Assembly (NCBI RefSeq): GCF_030052815.1
Contig: NC_079499.1
Span: forward strand, 101,156,480 to 101,220,479
DNA length: 64,000 nucleotides
Origin: Hevea brasiliensis
Lineage: Eukaryota; Streptophyta; Magnoliopsida; Malpighiales; Euphorbiaceae
Reading direction: 5' to 3'
In this document: one piece after another, positions 37,001 to 49,642 of the stretch
Position numbering within the stretch: the first letter of the stretch is position 1
Layout: each line of letters begins with the position of its first letter
Made by a program: the position numbers and the translations under genes
Notes under the pieces: model-generated
What the model saw: only the letters and a program-made list of their open reading frames with translations
Database searches by the model: none
Told to the model about the DNA's origin: nothing

Positions 37001-40000
37001 CGGCACATCAAAACTGCCAGAACAGAATTGGTACCAAGAATTCTGGGTAGCTATCAATCCGGCCAGCCTTAGAAAAATAGATATAACTTGAGCTACAAAA
37101 TTCTAAAAGGAGTGATTCAAAAAGGGAATTAAAGCTAAGACAATAAGGAACAACTTTGATGGAAGACACTTAGCCAAATTCCTACATTAATCAAACCAAT
37201 GAAACAGTAGAAAATAGTGAACCAAAACTGAAAAATTGTAATTTCTCTTAGGAGGCTTAGAAATTGAAATGGCAACCAATGCTAACAAATTAGACACCAA
37301 AAATGTGGTATGTGGGTGTAATGGGAATTCACATACCTATTAAGTATGAGAAAGTTAATATTTTGACTTGAATAGTGTCATGAATAGTAATCCTAAAATG
37401 CAAAGTCTAAAGAATTCTATTTTTAGCAATTTTAGGGGTGCAATTAAGTAGGCATGAAATTATTTATTGGATTAATTATGTGACTTGATACTGAAACACT
37501 AAAAATTATGTGTTTCAGTTGAAAAAGACATTGTGTTATTTATGAGTTTCTAAAACTATGGTGTTGCCCTTTTGTGTATGGAAAATGGAAATGAAAATGG
37601 ATTTACGATTTGCATGAAATATTTGAATACCTTGCTTTAAATTGATTTCGGATTCACACTTAGCATGACAATACCATATTATTCCTCCTCCATTTATGGG
37701 GTTGAGATCGATTATTTTTCCTCCCTCTCTGGGTTGCCAATGGAGGTTGAGATCGGATGAGTACTCATATAGCTAGCTAGCCACCTCCCTCATTGATTTT
37801 GATTAGTGGGGTCGAGATCGCTTTGTCGTGGTGTACAACACAGTATTGAACGAAAATTTTGTGTCATGACCTAAGTTGTGTATGGATTGGCAACACTGTG
37901 CTTTATAAATTATTTGACAAAATTATATTATAAATGTTGATTTGATAATTGTGAAATGTGACTGCGAAATGCTTTAAATTATTGTTTAACATTGGATGTT
38001 TATTTCCAGCATTTTAAATTTTTATTGTGCACCACTGAGTAAATCATGCTCAGCGATAGCTTTATTTGCTATCGCAGATAAGGGAAAGGAGAAAGCAGTA
38101 GAGTGAGCTGCTATTTGGATAGGGGACTCTGCTGAATTTTTGTATGGGTATTATTTTATACCCGTGTAGTTTAGTTTGATGTAATATTGTTCATATGTAT
38201 CTTTGTAGTTTGAGCAGTTGCACAAATAAAATTGTAATAATATTATTTTTAGATTTTCTTTCTGTAAACTAAGATTTGTGTATGTAAATTAATCTTAATG
38301 CAACGTTTATGAGTTCATTAAATTATTTTGACAATATTTTGAAATGTAAATTTTGAATTGAATTGTGGTTGACTGTGTTGATTTGTGATATTATTAGAGG
38401 TTAGGGTTGTGAAATGAATTTATTGGAAGTGTTTTCACAGGTTTTGAAGTTTTGGCTTTTCCCAATTATAGACGATACTCTGTCGAAATTTTTACAAAAT
38501 TTGCGAAAATCTAAAATTTATTAAATATTGAGATATGGTTTTAACTTCAATTAAAAGTTTTTAATACCTACCAAAAGTGCTCACCACCTTCAAAAGAAGA
38601 TAAAACTGTTTTAAAATCCCTTGTAGTGTATTTAATGGGTTATCGGTAGGCGAAGTTCGGTAATTCATTAAGTATATTACGGGATCATGTTATGCCTTAC
38701 AGAGGGGTAAGGTGTGACAATATAAGCCATGAATGCGAGCATCATAAATATAGGCATAAAGCCTTATGCAGTACTGCTCAAATAATCCTCTATTGACATA
38801 CCAATCTATCCAATCTGACACACGTGTTTAGGCAATACATGGGAACCTTAGTACCATTAAGTGTTCATATATTTTATTATTTCATTATAAGTTCCAATTA
38901 TAATTTTTATCATTTTAATTCTGTTCCTAATAGAAGCATAAATTTCTAAATCACAATTCTACATAGTTTATATATTCATCATAATTTATGCATTCATTAT
39001 ATCATCCATATTGATTACAATTCACAATAATGGTTTTCAGGTACCATTGTACCCAACTATTCTTTTTGTCTCTCATGTGCCATTAATTATGCAAGGTATT
39101 ATTTCCTATTTGCAAAAGAGACATAATTCCTAACAATAGTTTTACCTCATCTATACATTTAACAATCCATTTATCTAAATCACATTTTATATTAATAATC
39201 ATAATGGCTTCTCTAATTTATTATACTATTTTCTATATCATTGGGGTTACTATTCACATTACTATTCACTCAAAATATTGACTTTATCATAAATAATAGA
39301 AATATAAATCCTAAGTTCATGGTAATACCATATTTTGGGTTTTAAATTTGTTAGCATTAGTTGCCAATTACAATTCAAAACATCCTAGAAGTATTTTCAA
39401 AATTTCAGATTTTTGTCTCCTAAGTTTACTGTTCCATTGGACTAATCTACAATAGGATTTTGACTAACTTTTCTTCATCAAAGTTGTTCATTAGTGTCTC
39501 TACTTTATTTTTCTTTTTGAATCACTCCATTTGGAGTTTTGTAGCTCAAGTTATGGTCAAATTACCATAACTGGCCGGATTGGTCATGTCCAGAATTTTG
39601 GACAGTTTTGGCTTCTGGCAGTTTTGATATCCTAATTTTGGCTAGCAATTTGAATTGGTTATGGTTAGAATTTGGGTTTTTATTCTTCATAAAAGTTGTT
39701 CTATTATGGCTAAGCTTTTTATGGGTTTAAGAATCAGGTCATTTGGACCTCTCTACACAAAGTTATGGCCATTTGAACAAATACTGTTCATTTGATCATT
39801 TTCCAGGTCCAGATTTTGATTACCCAGATTTAGGCAATTTTTAGGTCACTTTGGGTTGATTTTCTGGGTAGGGTCTCTTCATGAAAAATATGCCATTATG
39901 TCCTAAGTTTCACCTCCAATTGGCCTCACTCCAATTGAAGTTATCTAGCTCTACTTATGGCCATCTAAACCTGCTGGACTTAAGGGTCCAGATTCTGCCT

Positions 40001-41286
40001 CAAAACACAACATCACACCCACTCAATAGTTAGGTCATCTCATCAATTCATATCAATAATTAAGCGTCAAATTGACTTAATTTAGGCATAATTACATCAT
40101 TTAGAATACAACAATTAAAATTCCCAAATTTAGCAAACCCTAAATTAATTTGGTACAACTTCAAAATCCAAGGGATTTGATAGCGCTAATCTTAGTTTCT
40201 TGCTTTCCTTAGCCTCCAATAACCTTTTTCATCAATCAAAACTTAAATCCCTTCTTGTTTCCCTTTCTAGCAGAATTTTATCTTCACAAAATCTCTCAAA
40301 TTCCTTTCTTTTCTTGCTTGGTTTCTTCAATCCAAGGCTTAACACAACATTTTCTTGTAATTCCCTATGAGATCTATAGAAACTTTGGGTATTTGGGAGC
40401 TTATTCCTAAGCTTCAATGGAAGAAATGAGAGAAAGAGAGAAGGAAAAGAGAAGTACTGGCTGAAAGTGCTAGAATGGACCACTTTTTTTGTCATTTTAA
40501 TCTCTTAAATTTATTTATAATTATTTAATAATTATAATGGCAAACTTGTAAATATTTCTAGATGGCACTTTTGTAATTAAATTGAAATTCCTAATCATTT
40601 TGGTTTGATTAATTAAATAATTATATTTAATTTTTATAATTTTAATTAATTAAACTAATTTAGCTTTGTTAACTTAACAAATTTCATTTTTTATTAATGT
40701 GGGACCTTTAAATTTCATTGACCAAATTTTGTTCTTACCGAGTTTTCGGTTTATCTTTCTTTCTTCTTTTTTTTTTCTTGTACTCATTTTTAATTAAATT
40801 TTTAGCAATATTTATTCATATTTTAAGACATGGGTCTTACTTATTAAAATGGACAAGTTGGTCAAGAATCATCTCTGAATATGAAATGACCAAAATGCCC
40901 TTCATTTTGCTTATTGAGCTAAAATTGTCTGTACCGATTTATAAAATTTTCCTAGCATTTTCTTAACATTCTATTGTCATTTGAGCCTCAATAACTTTTC
41001 ACTTGAGTCCCAAAAATTATTTCACAGGATTTTCCCATGGGTCTAGGATTGCTAACTGTCTTTACAGTCGCTTCCCGTTAGGGTTACCCATTGCCGTAGC
41101 TTTGGCTCATTTAACCTCATTGCATTTCATTTTTTAAATTTTTTCTTAATTTTTATTGTCATTATTTAGGTTATTTATGATTTCTTACTCTAGTTTAAAT
41201 ATGGTTTCAGACATTCTGGCTATCCGGACAAACATTGGTCATCGGAACAGTAGAACGTACGTACTATCTAAAGTGAAGATGTCACA
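34046..41286 (+). mobile_element. Solo-LTR-like element, family C, in copia gag (3.9 kb without its own insertion)
   Basis: Starts TGTGACACCCC and ends GATGTCACA. It is flanked by AGTAT (34041-34045) and AGTAC (41287-41291), a 5-bp target duplication with one change. It carries text related to family B (a CCGGAACA block near the start, a CAGTCGCTTCCCGTTAGGG block near the end, the module GAGTTTTGTAGCTCAAGTTATGG at about 39540), but it is a distinct family. It contains no coding region. A family B copy is inserted at 35380-38719; removing that and one duplication leaves about 3,896 bp. Confidence 0.8.
35380..38719 (-). mobile_element. Solo-LTR-like element, family B copy 2 (3,340 bp), inside family C
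   Basis: Plus-strand start TGTAACACCCC, end GGTAAGGTGTGACA; flanked by ATATA (35375-35379 and 38720-38724). It is the reverse complement of the element at 10167-13860, including the end phrases GGCATAACATGATCCCGTA and CTTACCCCT. It has no coding content. It is the innermost layer of a copia, family C, family B nest. Confidence 0.88.
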
Positions 41287-41926
41287 AGTACACCAAAAAC
41301 TATTCCTCTCATCAACAAATGAAGCAAATACCGCAAGTGGATAACGTTTATGAACAAAGCTTCAAAGAACACTCCATGATTGACATGTGCTTAATTGCTT
41401 TGGAAGACGACGAAAAAGAATAAAAAAGAACAAGAAGCATAAAATGTTCATTATCCACAATATGTGAAGGTGAGGAGATTAGTGATCAAGTTGCCCAAAT
41501 GTGCTTCATGGCAATGGAGAAAAGCTCCAATGGGATAACTTTAAATGATGATGTTATTGAATTTTCTTATGATGAACTAGTTAATGCTCTTAAAGTTATG
41601 AATGATGGACTAGAATTAAGTTATAAGAGAAATAAACTTTTGAAAAGTGAGCTTACTAGTTTAAGGAAGGAGAATGAGACCTCATCTAAGATTGATCGAC
41701 CTTTAGATAGCAATGTGCAAAAATCCTTAGATGAGCTTTCATTAGAAAATGAGAAGTTAAAAATGAAATTGTTGAGTTAAAAACTTCTCTTTCCAAATTT
41801 GCTAAAGGAAAGGATAAACTTGATGCAATTTTGGACTCTCAAAGGTCTCCTAGCATTAAGTATGGACTTGGCTAAGGTAAATTTGCCCAAGCACCTCCTT
41901 CCAAGACCATCTTTGTTAAAGCATCT
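41287..41926 (+). pseudogene. Copia gag, middle part
   Basis: After the AGTAC duplication the gag frame resumes, runs through lysine- and glutamate-rich text with NALKVMNDGLELSY and LENEKLKMK, then shifts frame at about 41765. Beyond that, text such as DAILDSQRSPSIKYGLG, a signature of the gag region before the zinc knuckle in some copia lineages, continues to the family B insertion at 41927. A stop near 41421 also breaks it. Confidence 0.7.
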
Positions 41927-44190
41927 TGTAACACCCTCACATTGGACATTTCTATACATTCTACTATTCCGGTGACTAGTGTCTGTCTGAACAATCAGGA
42001 TGTTTAGAACCATATTTAAACCATCTAGAAAAGCCATAAATAAAAATTAATAGAAATTATATGAAGGTGAAATGAAAATAAGAAAAATAAAGCATAATCA
42101 GTTAAATGAGCTGAGGTCCGGGCGATGGGTGACCAAAATGGGAAGTGACTGCGAGCTCAGTTACTACCCTAATTTTGTGTGAGACCATGTGACACCTCAG
42201 GCCTAAGGATAATTGCGAAGCTAATGGTATTGTGAAAACCACATAAAAGAATAGAGAACAAGCTCAAATAATTGAATCAGAGTTCAGGAAGTAACTCAGT
42301 GTTACTAGAAAATTTGATCAGACTGATAAGGGGCAATAAGGTCAATTCACCCTTAGAGATGACTCTTGGCCTAAATATCCATTAAAATGTAGGAAATTAA
42401 AATTATAAAAAATAGATTAAAAAATGAAAAGGTATGGAGAAAGAAAAGAAAAGAAAACTTAATTAAAGTGAATTATGACATCATCATTATGCAAGCATGA
42501 CACAATAATAAATTATAATTTTAAATTATGAATTTATGGGATAATTATCAACATAAAAAGAACCTTCCAAGAAAGGGAATGATTAAGTCAAGAATAGAGA
42601 AGTCAAATAAGGTTTGTGCACAACTAACTTTTTTAATTATTTTTCACTTTGAAATGTATTTGAATATATTTATATAAATGTTTTATAATTCTTATTGCAT
42701 TGAGAGCTTTAAATTGTTGAATGAAATTTGTATGAACCAAATATGATTTTCCTATGTATCTAAAGAATTGTTTACATTGTTTCGAAAATTGTGATTTATG
42801 AAATGACTTTATATTATGAAAATGCAGATGTTAGCCCTTGGTTTCATTGTAGTAAGGGGGTGGGCCGGTTGTTCTTAGAAGTGTTTTGCAAACTTGATGT
42901 GTTGTCAACCTTGTGCATGAATTTACCATAATTGAATGCGTCTATTTATTTTTATAAAGGTATTTTGTGAATGAAATTTCTTTAAATATGTTTTAAAACC
43001 ACAATTGACATGGCAATATGCTTTGTGTTTCTCATTAGCTTGTCTAGTGAGATATCTCCTCCACTGGTTTAGGGTTGAGTTGCTTTCTCTCTGGCTTACC
43101 AGCTGAGGGAGAGTTTGGATGAGTACTCATATATACTAGCTAGTCTTTGTTCCTCCCTTTAGCCTCGGTTATTGGGAGAGTTTGCTTTGTCGTGGTGTAT
43201 AACACAACATTGATTGTGAATTTTTGTGTCATGGGTCCAACTGTGTGAATTATTGGCAACACCCTTAAATTCTGCATACTTTGATAAAACATGATTGAAA
43301 TAGATATTTGTTAGTGATTGAAAAATATTATATTATTTTCATGGTTCAAGAGAAATGTGGATAAATTGTTATTATTTGATCAAAATGTCATTCAAACGAA
43401 TGATTAGCATGGTTGAAAATATTGATTTTAGACGTTATGAATTTTGAAGAATTTAAAGATTTCAAGCTTTTCTTTTTGTTATGATTTATTAAGGCATGAC
43501 TTGTATTAAGTTTTGAATTATTAGTTTGTGCACTACTGAGTTTACCACTCAGTGATAGCTTTATATGCTGTCGCAGGTAAAAGAAAATATAGAGCAACTG
43601 AGTGAGATCACTTGAAGACGTTTTGAGACTATCTTCAGGAATATCATATGTATACTCTTGTACATTAGATTTTGATGTAATCATGTAGCGATTTGTATGT
43701 AATTATATTCGAGCAGTTGTACATAAAAGTTTGTAATAAAAATTTGGGATTGAAATTATTGTAATAGTATTTTGAGATTATATTTACATGTAAATTTTTG
43801 TAATATTAATTTTGTTATTTCAATGAATGCAAACATTTAAATTACTTCATGAGTTGATCGAGTTCCAATTGGATATGATATATTTTTGTAAATTGTTTTT
43901 TTTTTTCAACAGGTTATGAATAACTGTTTTTATATAATTTTAGCCGTAACCACGCAGATTTTCCGTAAAAATTTTAAAATGCTTAATTATTCCTAAATAA
44001 AATTTATGACATATAATTGATTTGAAAACATTTAGTTTAAATTTTTATCACCAAGCCAAATTGTTAAATGGAATTTTTCTGCCAAAATCCCTTATAGTAT
44101 ATTTAATAGATTATCAGTAGGCGAAGTACGGTAATTTATTAGGTATACTATGGGATCATGTCACATCTTATGGACGGGTAGGGTGTGACA
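41927..44190 (-). mobile_element. Solo-LTR-like element, family B copy 3, internally deleted (2,264 bp)
   Basis: Plus-strand start TGTAACACCCTC, end GGGTGTGACA; flanked by CATCT (41922-41926 and 44191-44195). It matches both ends of family B copy 2, but the middle is about 1.1 kb shorter: the jump is around 42540-42600, removing the region that holds the modules of about 195 bp. It lies in copia gag in the same orientation as copy 2. Confidence 0.85.
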
Positions 44191-44670
44191 CATCTAGTTC
44201 TATTGAGCCTAGTCCTCAAATGCCTAATCTAAAGGGTTCTAATCGTAGAGGACAAGAACCAAAGACATCTAGTGGAAATGAAACTACAAAGATCTCAATT
44301 CATCAAAATGCTTCTAGACAAAATGTAAATAAGACATATACATCTAAGAGAGTTGCACCTAGACCAAACTTCCATAAGGGACATGTTATTAGGTCTCATA
44401 GCCATCATCACACTCACCATGCCTCATGCTCACATACATATAATGGACATAAAAAGAATGGTCACATGAGACCATATTCACACTTTCATGCATATAGACT
44501 AAGAATAAGAAGGTTCAATGGTCATTGTCACTATTTGGCAGGTTTGGTCACACCAACTATAGGTGTGCTATTAGGAAAATCCATCTTGGATATGGTAGAA
44601 TATTTGATTTTAATAATGAAACTACTAACCCCCAAAGACCCAAGTACATTTGGGTACCAAAAGTAAATTG
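44191..44670 (+). pseudogene. Copia gag, C-terminal part with frameshifted zinc knuckle
   Basis: Continues the gag frame after the CATCT duplication: serine/lysine/asparagine-rich, then histidine-rich text (SHHHTHHASCSHTYNGHK). At about 44526-44565 the CCHC zinc knuckle (CHY, then GRFGHTNYRC) is split by a one-base loss in TATTTGGC, so the second half is in another frame. The zinc knuckle binds RNA in the particle; here it is broken. Confidence 0.78.
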
Positions 44671-47160
44671 AATTATTATGTGTAGGTGTGCTTGAAATCC
44701 TCAAAGCTTGAAAGCAAGTGGTACTTGGATAGTGGATGTTCAAGACACATGACTGGAAATGCCAATCTCTTCCTTTCACTTGAAAAGAAAGATGGAGGTG
44801 GGCAAGTGACTTTTCATGATAATGGTAAAGGTAAAATTATGGGAATAGATAAAGTTGGTGAGAAAAACTCTCCTATTCTTGACAAAGTGCTTTTGGTTGA
44901 TGGCTTAAAATATAATTTGCTTAGTGTTAGTCAATTATGTGATAAGGGCTATAGAGTTATTTTTTAGTATAAATCTTGCTTTGTGTCTAGAATAAGTGAT
45001 AACAAAATGTTGTTTATTGGTGAAAGAATTGAAAATATTTATGTTATTGATTTACATGCTTTGTCTAACAAAGATGTCAAGTATTTTGTTTCTATTAGTG
45101 ATGACTCTTGGACTTGGTATAGAAGACTTGCACATGCTAGCATGGACCTTCTTACAAACTTGAACAAGGATGAGCTAGTTGATGGGTTGCGAAAGATCAA
45201 GTTTCAAAAGGATAAGGTGTGTAATGCATGCCAAATGGGTAAGCAAGTCAAGAGCTCTTTTAAATCTATTCGTAAGGTATGTACTTCTAGACCCTTTCAA
45301 TTATTGCATATGGATTTGTTTGGTCCTACTAGAATAGCTAGCTTAGGTAGTGCATATTATGCCTTGGTGATTGTTGATGACTACTCTAGGTATACTTGGG
45401 TTGCATTCCTCGCTCATAATGATGAATGTTTTAATATTTTTGAGAGATTTTCAAAAAGGGTTTTCAAATATCTTCTATTAAGAGTGATCATGGTAGAGAG
45501 TTTGAAAATGAGAAATTTAATAAGTTTTGTCACTCACTAGGGATCACTCACAATTTTTCTTCTCCTAGGACTCCCCAACAAAATGGTGTTGTTGAGAGAA
45601 AAAAATAAAACTCTTTTAGACATGGGGAGGACTATGTTAAATGAATATAATTTGCCTACTTAAGTTTGGGCAGAAGCCATTAATACGGCTTGTTATGTTT
45701 CAAACAGAGTTTTGATTAGATCTATTTTAAAGAAAACTCCTTATGAGCTATAGAATGGCAAGAAACCTAAAATAGGTTATTTTAGGGTTTTTGGTTGTAA
45801 ATGCTTCATTTTGAATACCAAAGATAATTTAGATAAATTTAGCTTCAAAACTGATGAAGGTATCTTCTTGGGATACTCAACATCTGGTAAAGCATATAGA
45901 GTCTTCAATAAGAGAACCTTAGTTATTGAGGAGTCAATGCATATGGTATTTGATGAAGCTAACCTCTTTGGTCCTAGAAAGGATATTTCTTGTGATGATG
46001 TTGTAGGTAATCTTGATAAGTTGACTCTTGAAGATCCTCAATCTAGTGGAATTCAAGATCAGCACATGGAAGATCCCTTGAAGGACTTGGGAGTTGATCA
46101 AGTTGAGCTTCAAGAACAACAAGGTCAACCAGTTCCATATCAAGAAGTTCAATAAGATCTACTAAAAAATTGGACATTCAAGAAGGATCATCCTAAAGAC
46201 TTAATCATCAGTGATACATCAAAAGGGGTAACAACTAGATCCTCTCTTAGAAATATATGTAATAACCTTGCATTCATTTCTCAAATAGAACCTAGGAGTA
46301 TAGATGAGGCCATTATTGATGAGAGTTGGGTATTTGCAACGCAAGAGGAGCTCAATCAGTTTGAAAGGAATAAGTTTTGGACCTTAGTTAGTAGGTCAAA
46401 GAACCATCCATCCATAGGCACCAAATGGGTGTTTATAAACAAATTAGATGAGGATGGAAACATAACTAGGAATAAATTTAGGTTAGTAGCCAAAGGCTAT
46501 AACCAAGAGGAAGGCATTGACTATAATGAAACCTTTGCCCCCATAGCCAGATTAGAAGCCATTAGAATCTTGCTTGCATATGCATCTTACATGAATTTTA
46601 AGCTTTTCCAAATGGATGTTAAAAGTACTTTTCTAAATGGGTTTATTGATGAGGAGTTCCTGGTTTTGAAAATCATGAGTTTCCAAACCATATTTTTAAA
46701 TTGACTAAAGCCTTGTATAGTTTGAAACAAGCTCCTAGAGCTTAGCATGAAAGGCTTAGTAACTTTCTTTTGCAAAATGGTTTTTTAAAAGGAAAAGTTG
46801 ATACAACTCTTTTTGTTAAAAATCATGTAAATGACATCCTTGCAGTACAAATATATATTGATGATATTATATTTGGTGCTATTAATGAGTGTTTGTGTGA
46901 AGAGTTTGCTAATACCATGAAGAGTGAGTTTGAGATGAGCATGATGGGAGAACTCAAGTTCTTCCTTGGGCCTCAAGTCAAACAAGCTAAGGATGACATC
47001 TTCATCAACCAAGCCAAGTACACCAAAGAATTTATCAAGATGTTTGGAATGCAAAATAGCAAGCCAAGTAGAACTCCAATGAGCACAAACTCCAAACTTG
47101 ACAATGATGGAAAAGGAAAACCGATTGATGAAAAGCTCTATAGAGGTTTAATTTCATTAA
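44671..47160 (+). pseudogene. Copia pol: protease, integrase, reverse transcriptase remnants
   Basis: In order: aspartic protease WYLDSGCSRHMTG (about 44721); a stop at 44965-44967; the GAG-pre-integrase/zinc part with WYRRLAHAS and CNACQMGK; the integrase core with HMDLFGP and IVDDYSR, frameshifted at about 45470, then PQQNGVVERK; RT from about 46400 with [30 protein letters not shown] and YIDD at 46854-46865; and the pre-RNase H phrase IDEKLYRG, after which the frame ends at 47169. The RNase H domain and its SRPDI entry motif are missing. At least five stops or shifts are visible. It would have processed, reverse transcribed and integrated the element. Confidence 0.88.
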
Positions 47161-48180
47161 GAGAGAATTAGGTATGCTTGACAACCTTGATGCTTGAGAT
47201 TGTGATTTACTGTTCACTTTATTGTTCACATTACTATTCACATGACTGTTCATATGAACAAAATATTGGTTTTCTATTTTTGGCTGTCATATGAACACAA
47301 TACAATTCCTCATTAATTTAGATTGTTTTCCTTGATTGTTCTATGAAGGTTATTTGCCAAAATTCTATTGCTGCTTTGAATAGACTTCTTGATGGTTTTA
47401 CAAGTCCTATGCAAATGAAATTAGTGAATTTGTATTGAAGTCTTCTTGGCTCTTTGTAGGCTATTCTTGAGAATATCTATTTATGTTGCCTCTAGATTGA
47501 GCATATACTATACATGTATTCTAAGTGTCTCAATGACATAATTATACTCATGTTTAGTTTCAAATCAAGTTAATTATGCACATTTGCTAAGCTACCATAT
47601 AACCACCTTAATGGTATCACTTTTTGTGCTCAAATGTAAACCTTCTAACTGGAATTATCCTTTAAATGCTTACTGAATTGACAATGATGCTAAAAGCTTA
47701 AGCTTAAGCTTTTGGCACAGTGGTAAGCCATTGAATGATGCCATAATTTTTGTATGTCTTTCCTTTTAGAGTGCATTTTGATGATGCCAAAAGGAGGAGA
47801 TATATAGCTAGTGGATGAATTATCTAGCGGATGAATAGTTCCAAATTTTAGGCTTTAAACATGATATATAAATGATGATTTAGTGGGATACATGTTTTGG
47901 GTATAATTATTTGATGCTTCTTGGTAATCCTTTGATATACATTCTAAATTGTTTTTGATATAAAAATAACTTTGCATCATCATTCACCTAGGACTCATGG
48001 CATTGCATTCATTGAGTCAAAGCCTCTCTTATGTGCTCTCCAAATTCTATTTATTAAGGCACAAACTATTTTTGAAAGGGGGAGTACATTAAGGGGGAGA
48101 ATTTCTGAAAAATACACACTTCACTTGTGCTTAATTTTCCTCATTCACTAATTGTTTGTCATCATCAAAAAGGGAGAGAT
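47161..48180 (+). other. Copia 3' internal region, non-coding, ending in the polypurine tract
   Basis: No RNase H text. A cluster of TGTTCA(C/T) repeats lies at about 47207-47255. Purine-rich GGGGGAG phrases at about 48080-48095 and the PPT AAAAAGGGAGAGA at 48167-48179 sit just before the 3' LTR, as is usual. Confidence 0.75.
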
Positions 48181-49642
48181 TGTTAGACTTAGGTGTCTTA
48201 ACCTATGTTTTGATGATAATAAATAATTAATGTGCTACAAATATACTTTGAAAATGTTTGTGTTGAGTTTGTAGGCCCTAGATTTAAAATTGTCGAATTG
48301 CTTCAAATCAAGATTAAGGAAGAGCAAGATAAAGAAGCAAATATTTATGGGACCCTACAATGTAATTTTTATTTATTTTGTATGTTGTAAATCTCATTTA
48401 ATTAATTGTATTGGCTCAAGTCTAGGTGGTACTAAAAATGTATTGTTCAACTTAGTTTTCACCTAATTCTTTGTCAAGAGAAAATTAAATAAATTTTTTA
48501 AAAATGCAAAATTAATTTTGAAAAGTATTTTAGTTACAAAATACATTGAATTAGCTTTCCAATGGTTCAAACGGATAAAAAATCTGAGTTCGGATTAAAA
48601 AGTTATGAGTTTTTTAAACTCTTAATTTCTTAGTGTATTTACTTATAACTTTTTCTTGATCAAGGGGGAGTAAAATAAAATTTTCACATTTGAGAAATGC
48701 AAATTTGTTTTTGAAAGTTTTTTTATTGAAAAGTTTATCAAATTAGCTTTTCAACGGTTCAAACGGATTGAAAATCCGAGTTTCGGTAAAAAAGTTACGC
48801 ATTTTTGAAGCCTAAGTGCCCTTTTGATACTTTCTGTCCAGAGAGCACTTCGGCAGCCGAAAATGGAAAGTTTAGCTACCGAAGTTCATTCTTTAAATCA
48901 TAGTTTTTGAGCGTTAAAAACCATTTTATCCAGAGAGCACTTCGGTAGTTGAAAGTGGGAACTTCGGCAGCCGAAAGTGACTTTTCAAAAGCAGTTTTTT
49001 GGCGCTCCAACCTTCGACAGCCGAAGTAAATAACTTCAGTAGCTGAACCTGAGTTTTTGCAACTCGATAAAACAGAGTTTTGGGTGGTTGAACGGCTAGT
49101 TTTGCATTTAATGCAACCCCAACGGCTATTTTCTTGCAAAAACTATAAATAAGCACTATTTATGATTAGAAAAAAGTTTTACAACAACAATCTTTTTGGA
49201 AATTTATTGTGTTCTAAAAATTTTCTTCGTTCTCTCTCTCTAGAACTTGAGCTACCATAGTTAATGTTGAGAACTTGATATTTGAATTATAAATTCTTTA
49301 TTCTGAGAGTTCATTCAAGGTTGTTGTGAGCACTTATTATAATTCTGAGTATGATAGAGTTTTAAATAGCTCTTGAGTGTAAAGGGATTTGTAAAAGAGT
49401 AAGGATTTGCACTTGTGGTGATTGTAAGGGGTTTATTCTTCACCTAAAGAAGAATTTTAGTGGAGTTAACTCTCAAGGAGGGCCTTGAGGAGAAGACATA
49501 GGCTTGGGATAGCCGAACCTCTATAAATTTCTTGTGTCATCATTCTTCGTCTACTCTTCTTTGTGTTTAATTTTCTTTTAGTCTTTAATTTTGCAATGAG
49601 AACCCAATTTACCCCCTTCTTGAGTTGCTATAAGGGACAACA
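48181..49642 (+). repeat. 3' LTR of the copia element (1,462 bp)
   Basis: Starts TGTTAGACTT, ends GGGACAACA; colinear with the 5' LTR with many substitutions. TATA box TATAAATAA at 49144. The palindromic CGGCAGCCGAA phrases recur at about 48851-49025, some mutated (for example CTTCGGTAGTTGAA). Confidence 0.93.

Larger units (their letters stand above)
32164..49642 (+). mobile_element. Degenerate Ty1/copia LTR retrotransposon with three nested solo-LTR-like insertions
   Basis: Bounded by the 5-bp target duplication ATAAA (32159-32163 and 49643-49647). Order: 5' LTR, PBS, gag, protease, integrase, reverse transcriptase, PPT, 3' LTR, which is the Ty1/copia order. Gag is split by 34046-41286 and 41927-44190. 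Without the insertions the element is about 8 kb. The LTRs of 1.4-1.46 kb and the gag text DSQRSPSIKYGLG suggest a Sire-like lineage, but I hold that loosely. The two LTRs differ at about a dozen of their first 80 bases, so the insertion is old. Several stops and frameshifts and the loss of RNase H show it is dead. Confidence 0.92.

Noticed and set aside
47700..47745. TGGCACAGTGGTAAG phrase resembling a tRNA or SINE A box
   Set aside because: No B box follows at the right distance and no cloverleaf can be drawn; it is inside copia sequence.
48876..49156. Two overlapping frames of 76-87 codons, minus strand
   Set aside because: Inside the 3' LTR of the copia element; the 5' LTR does not preserve them.
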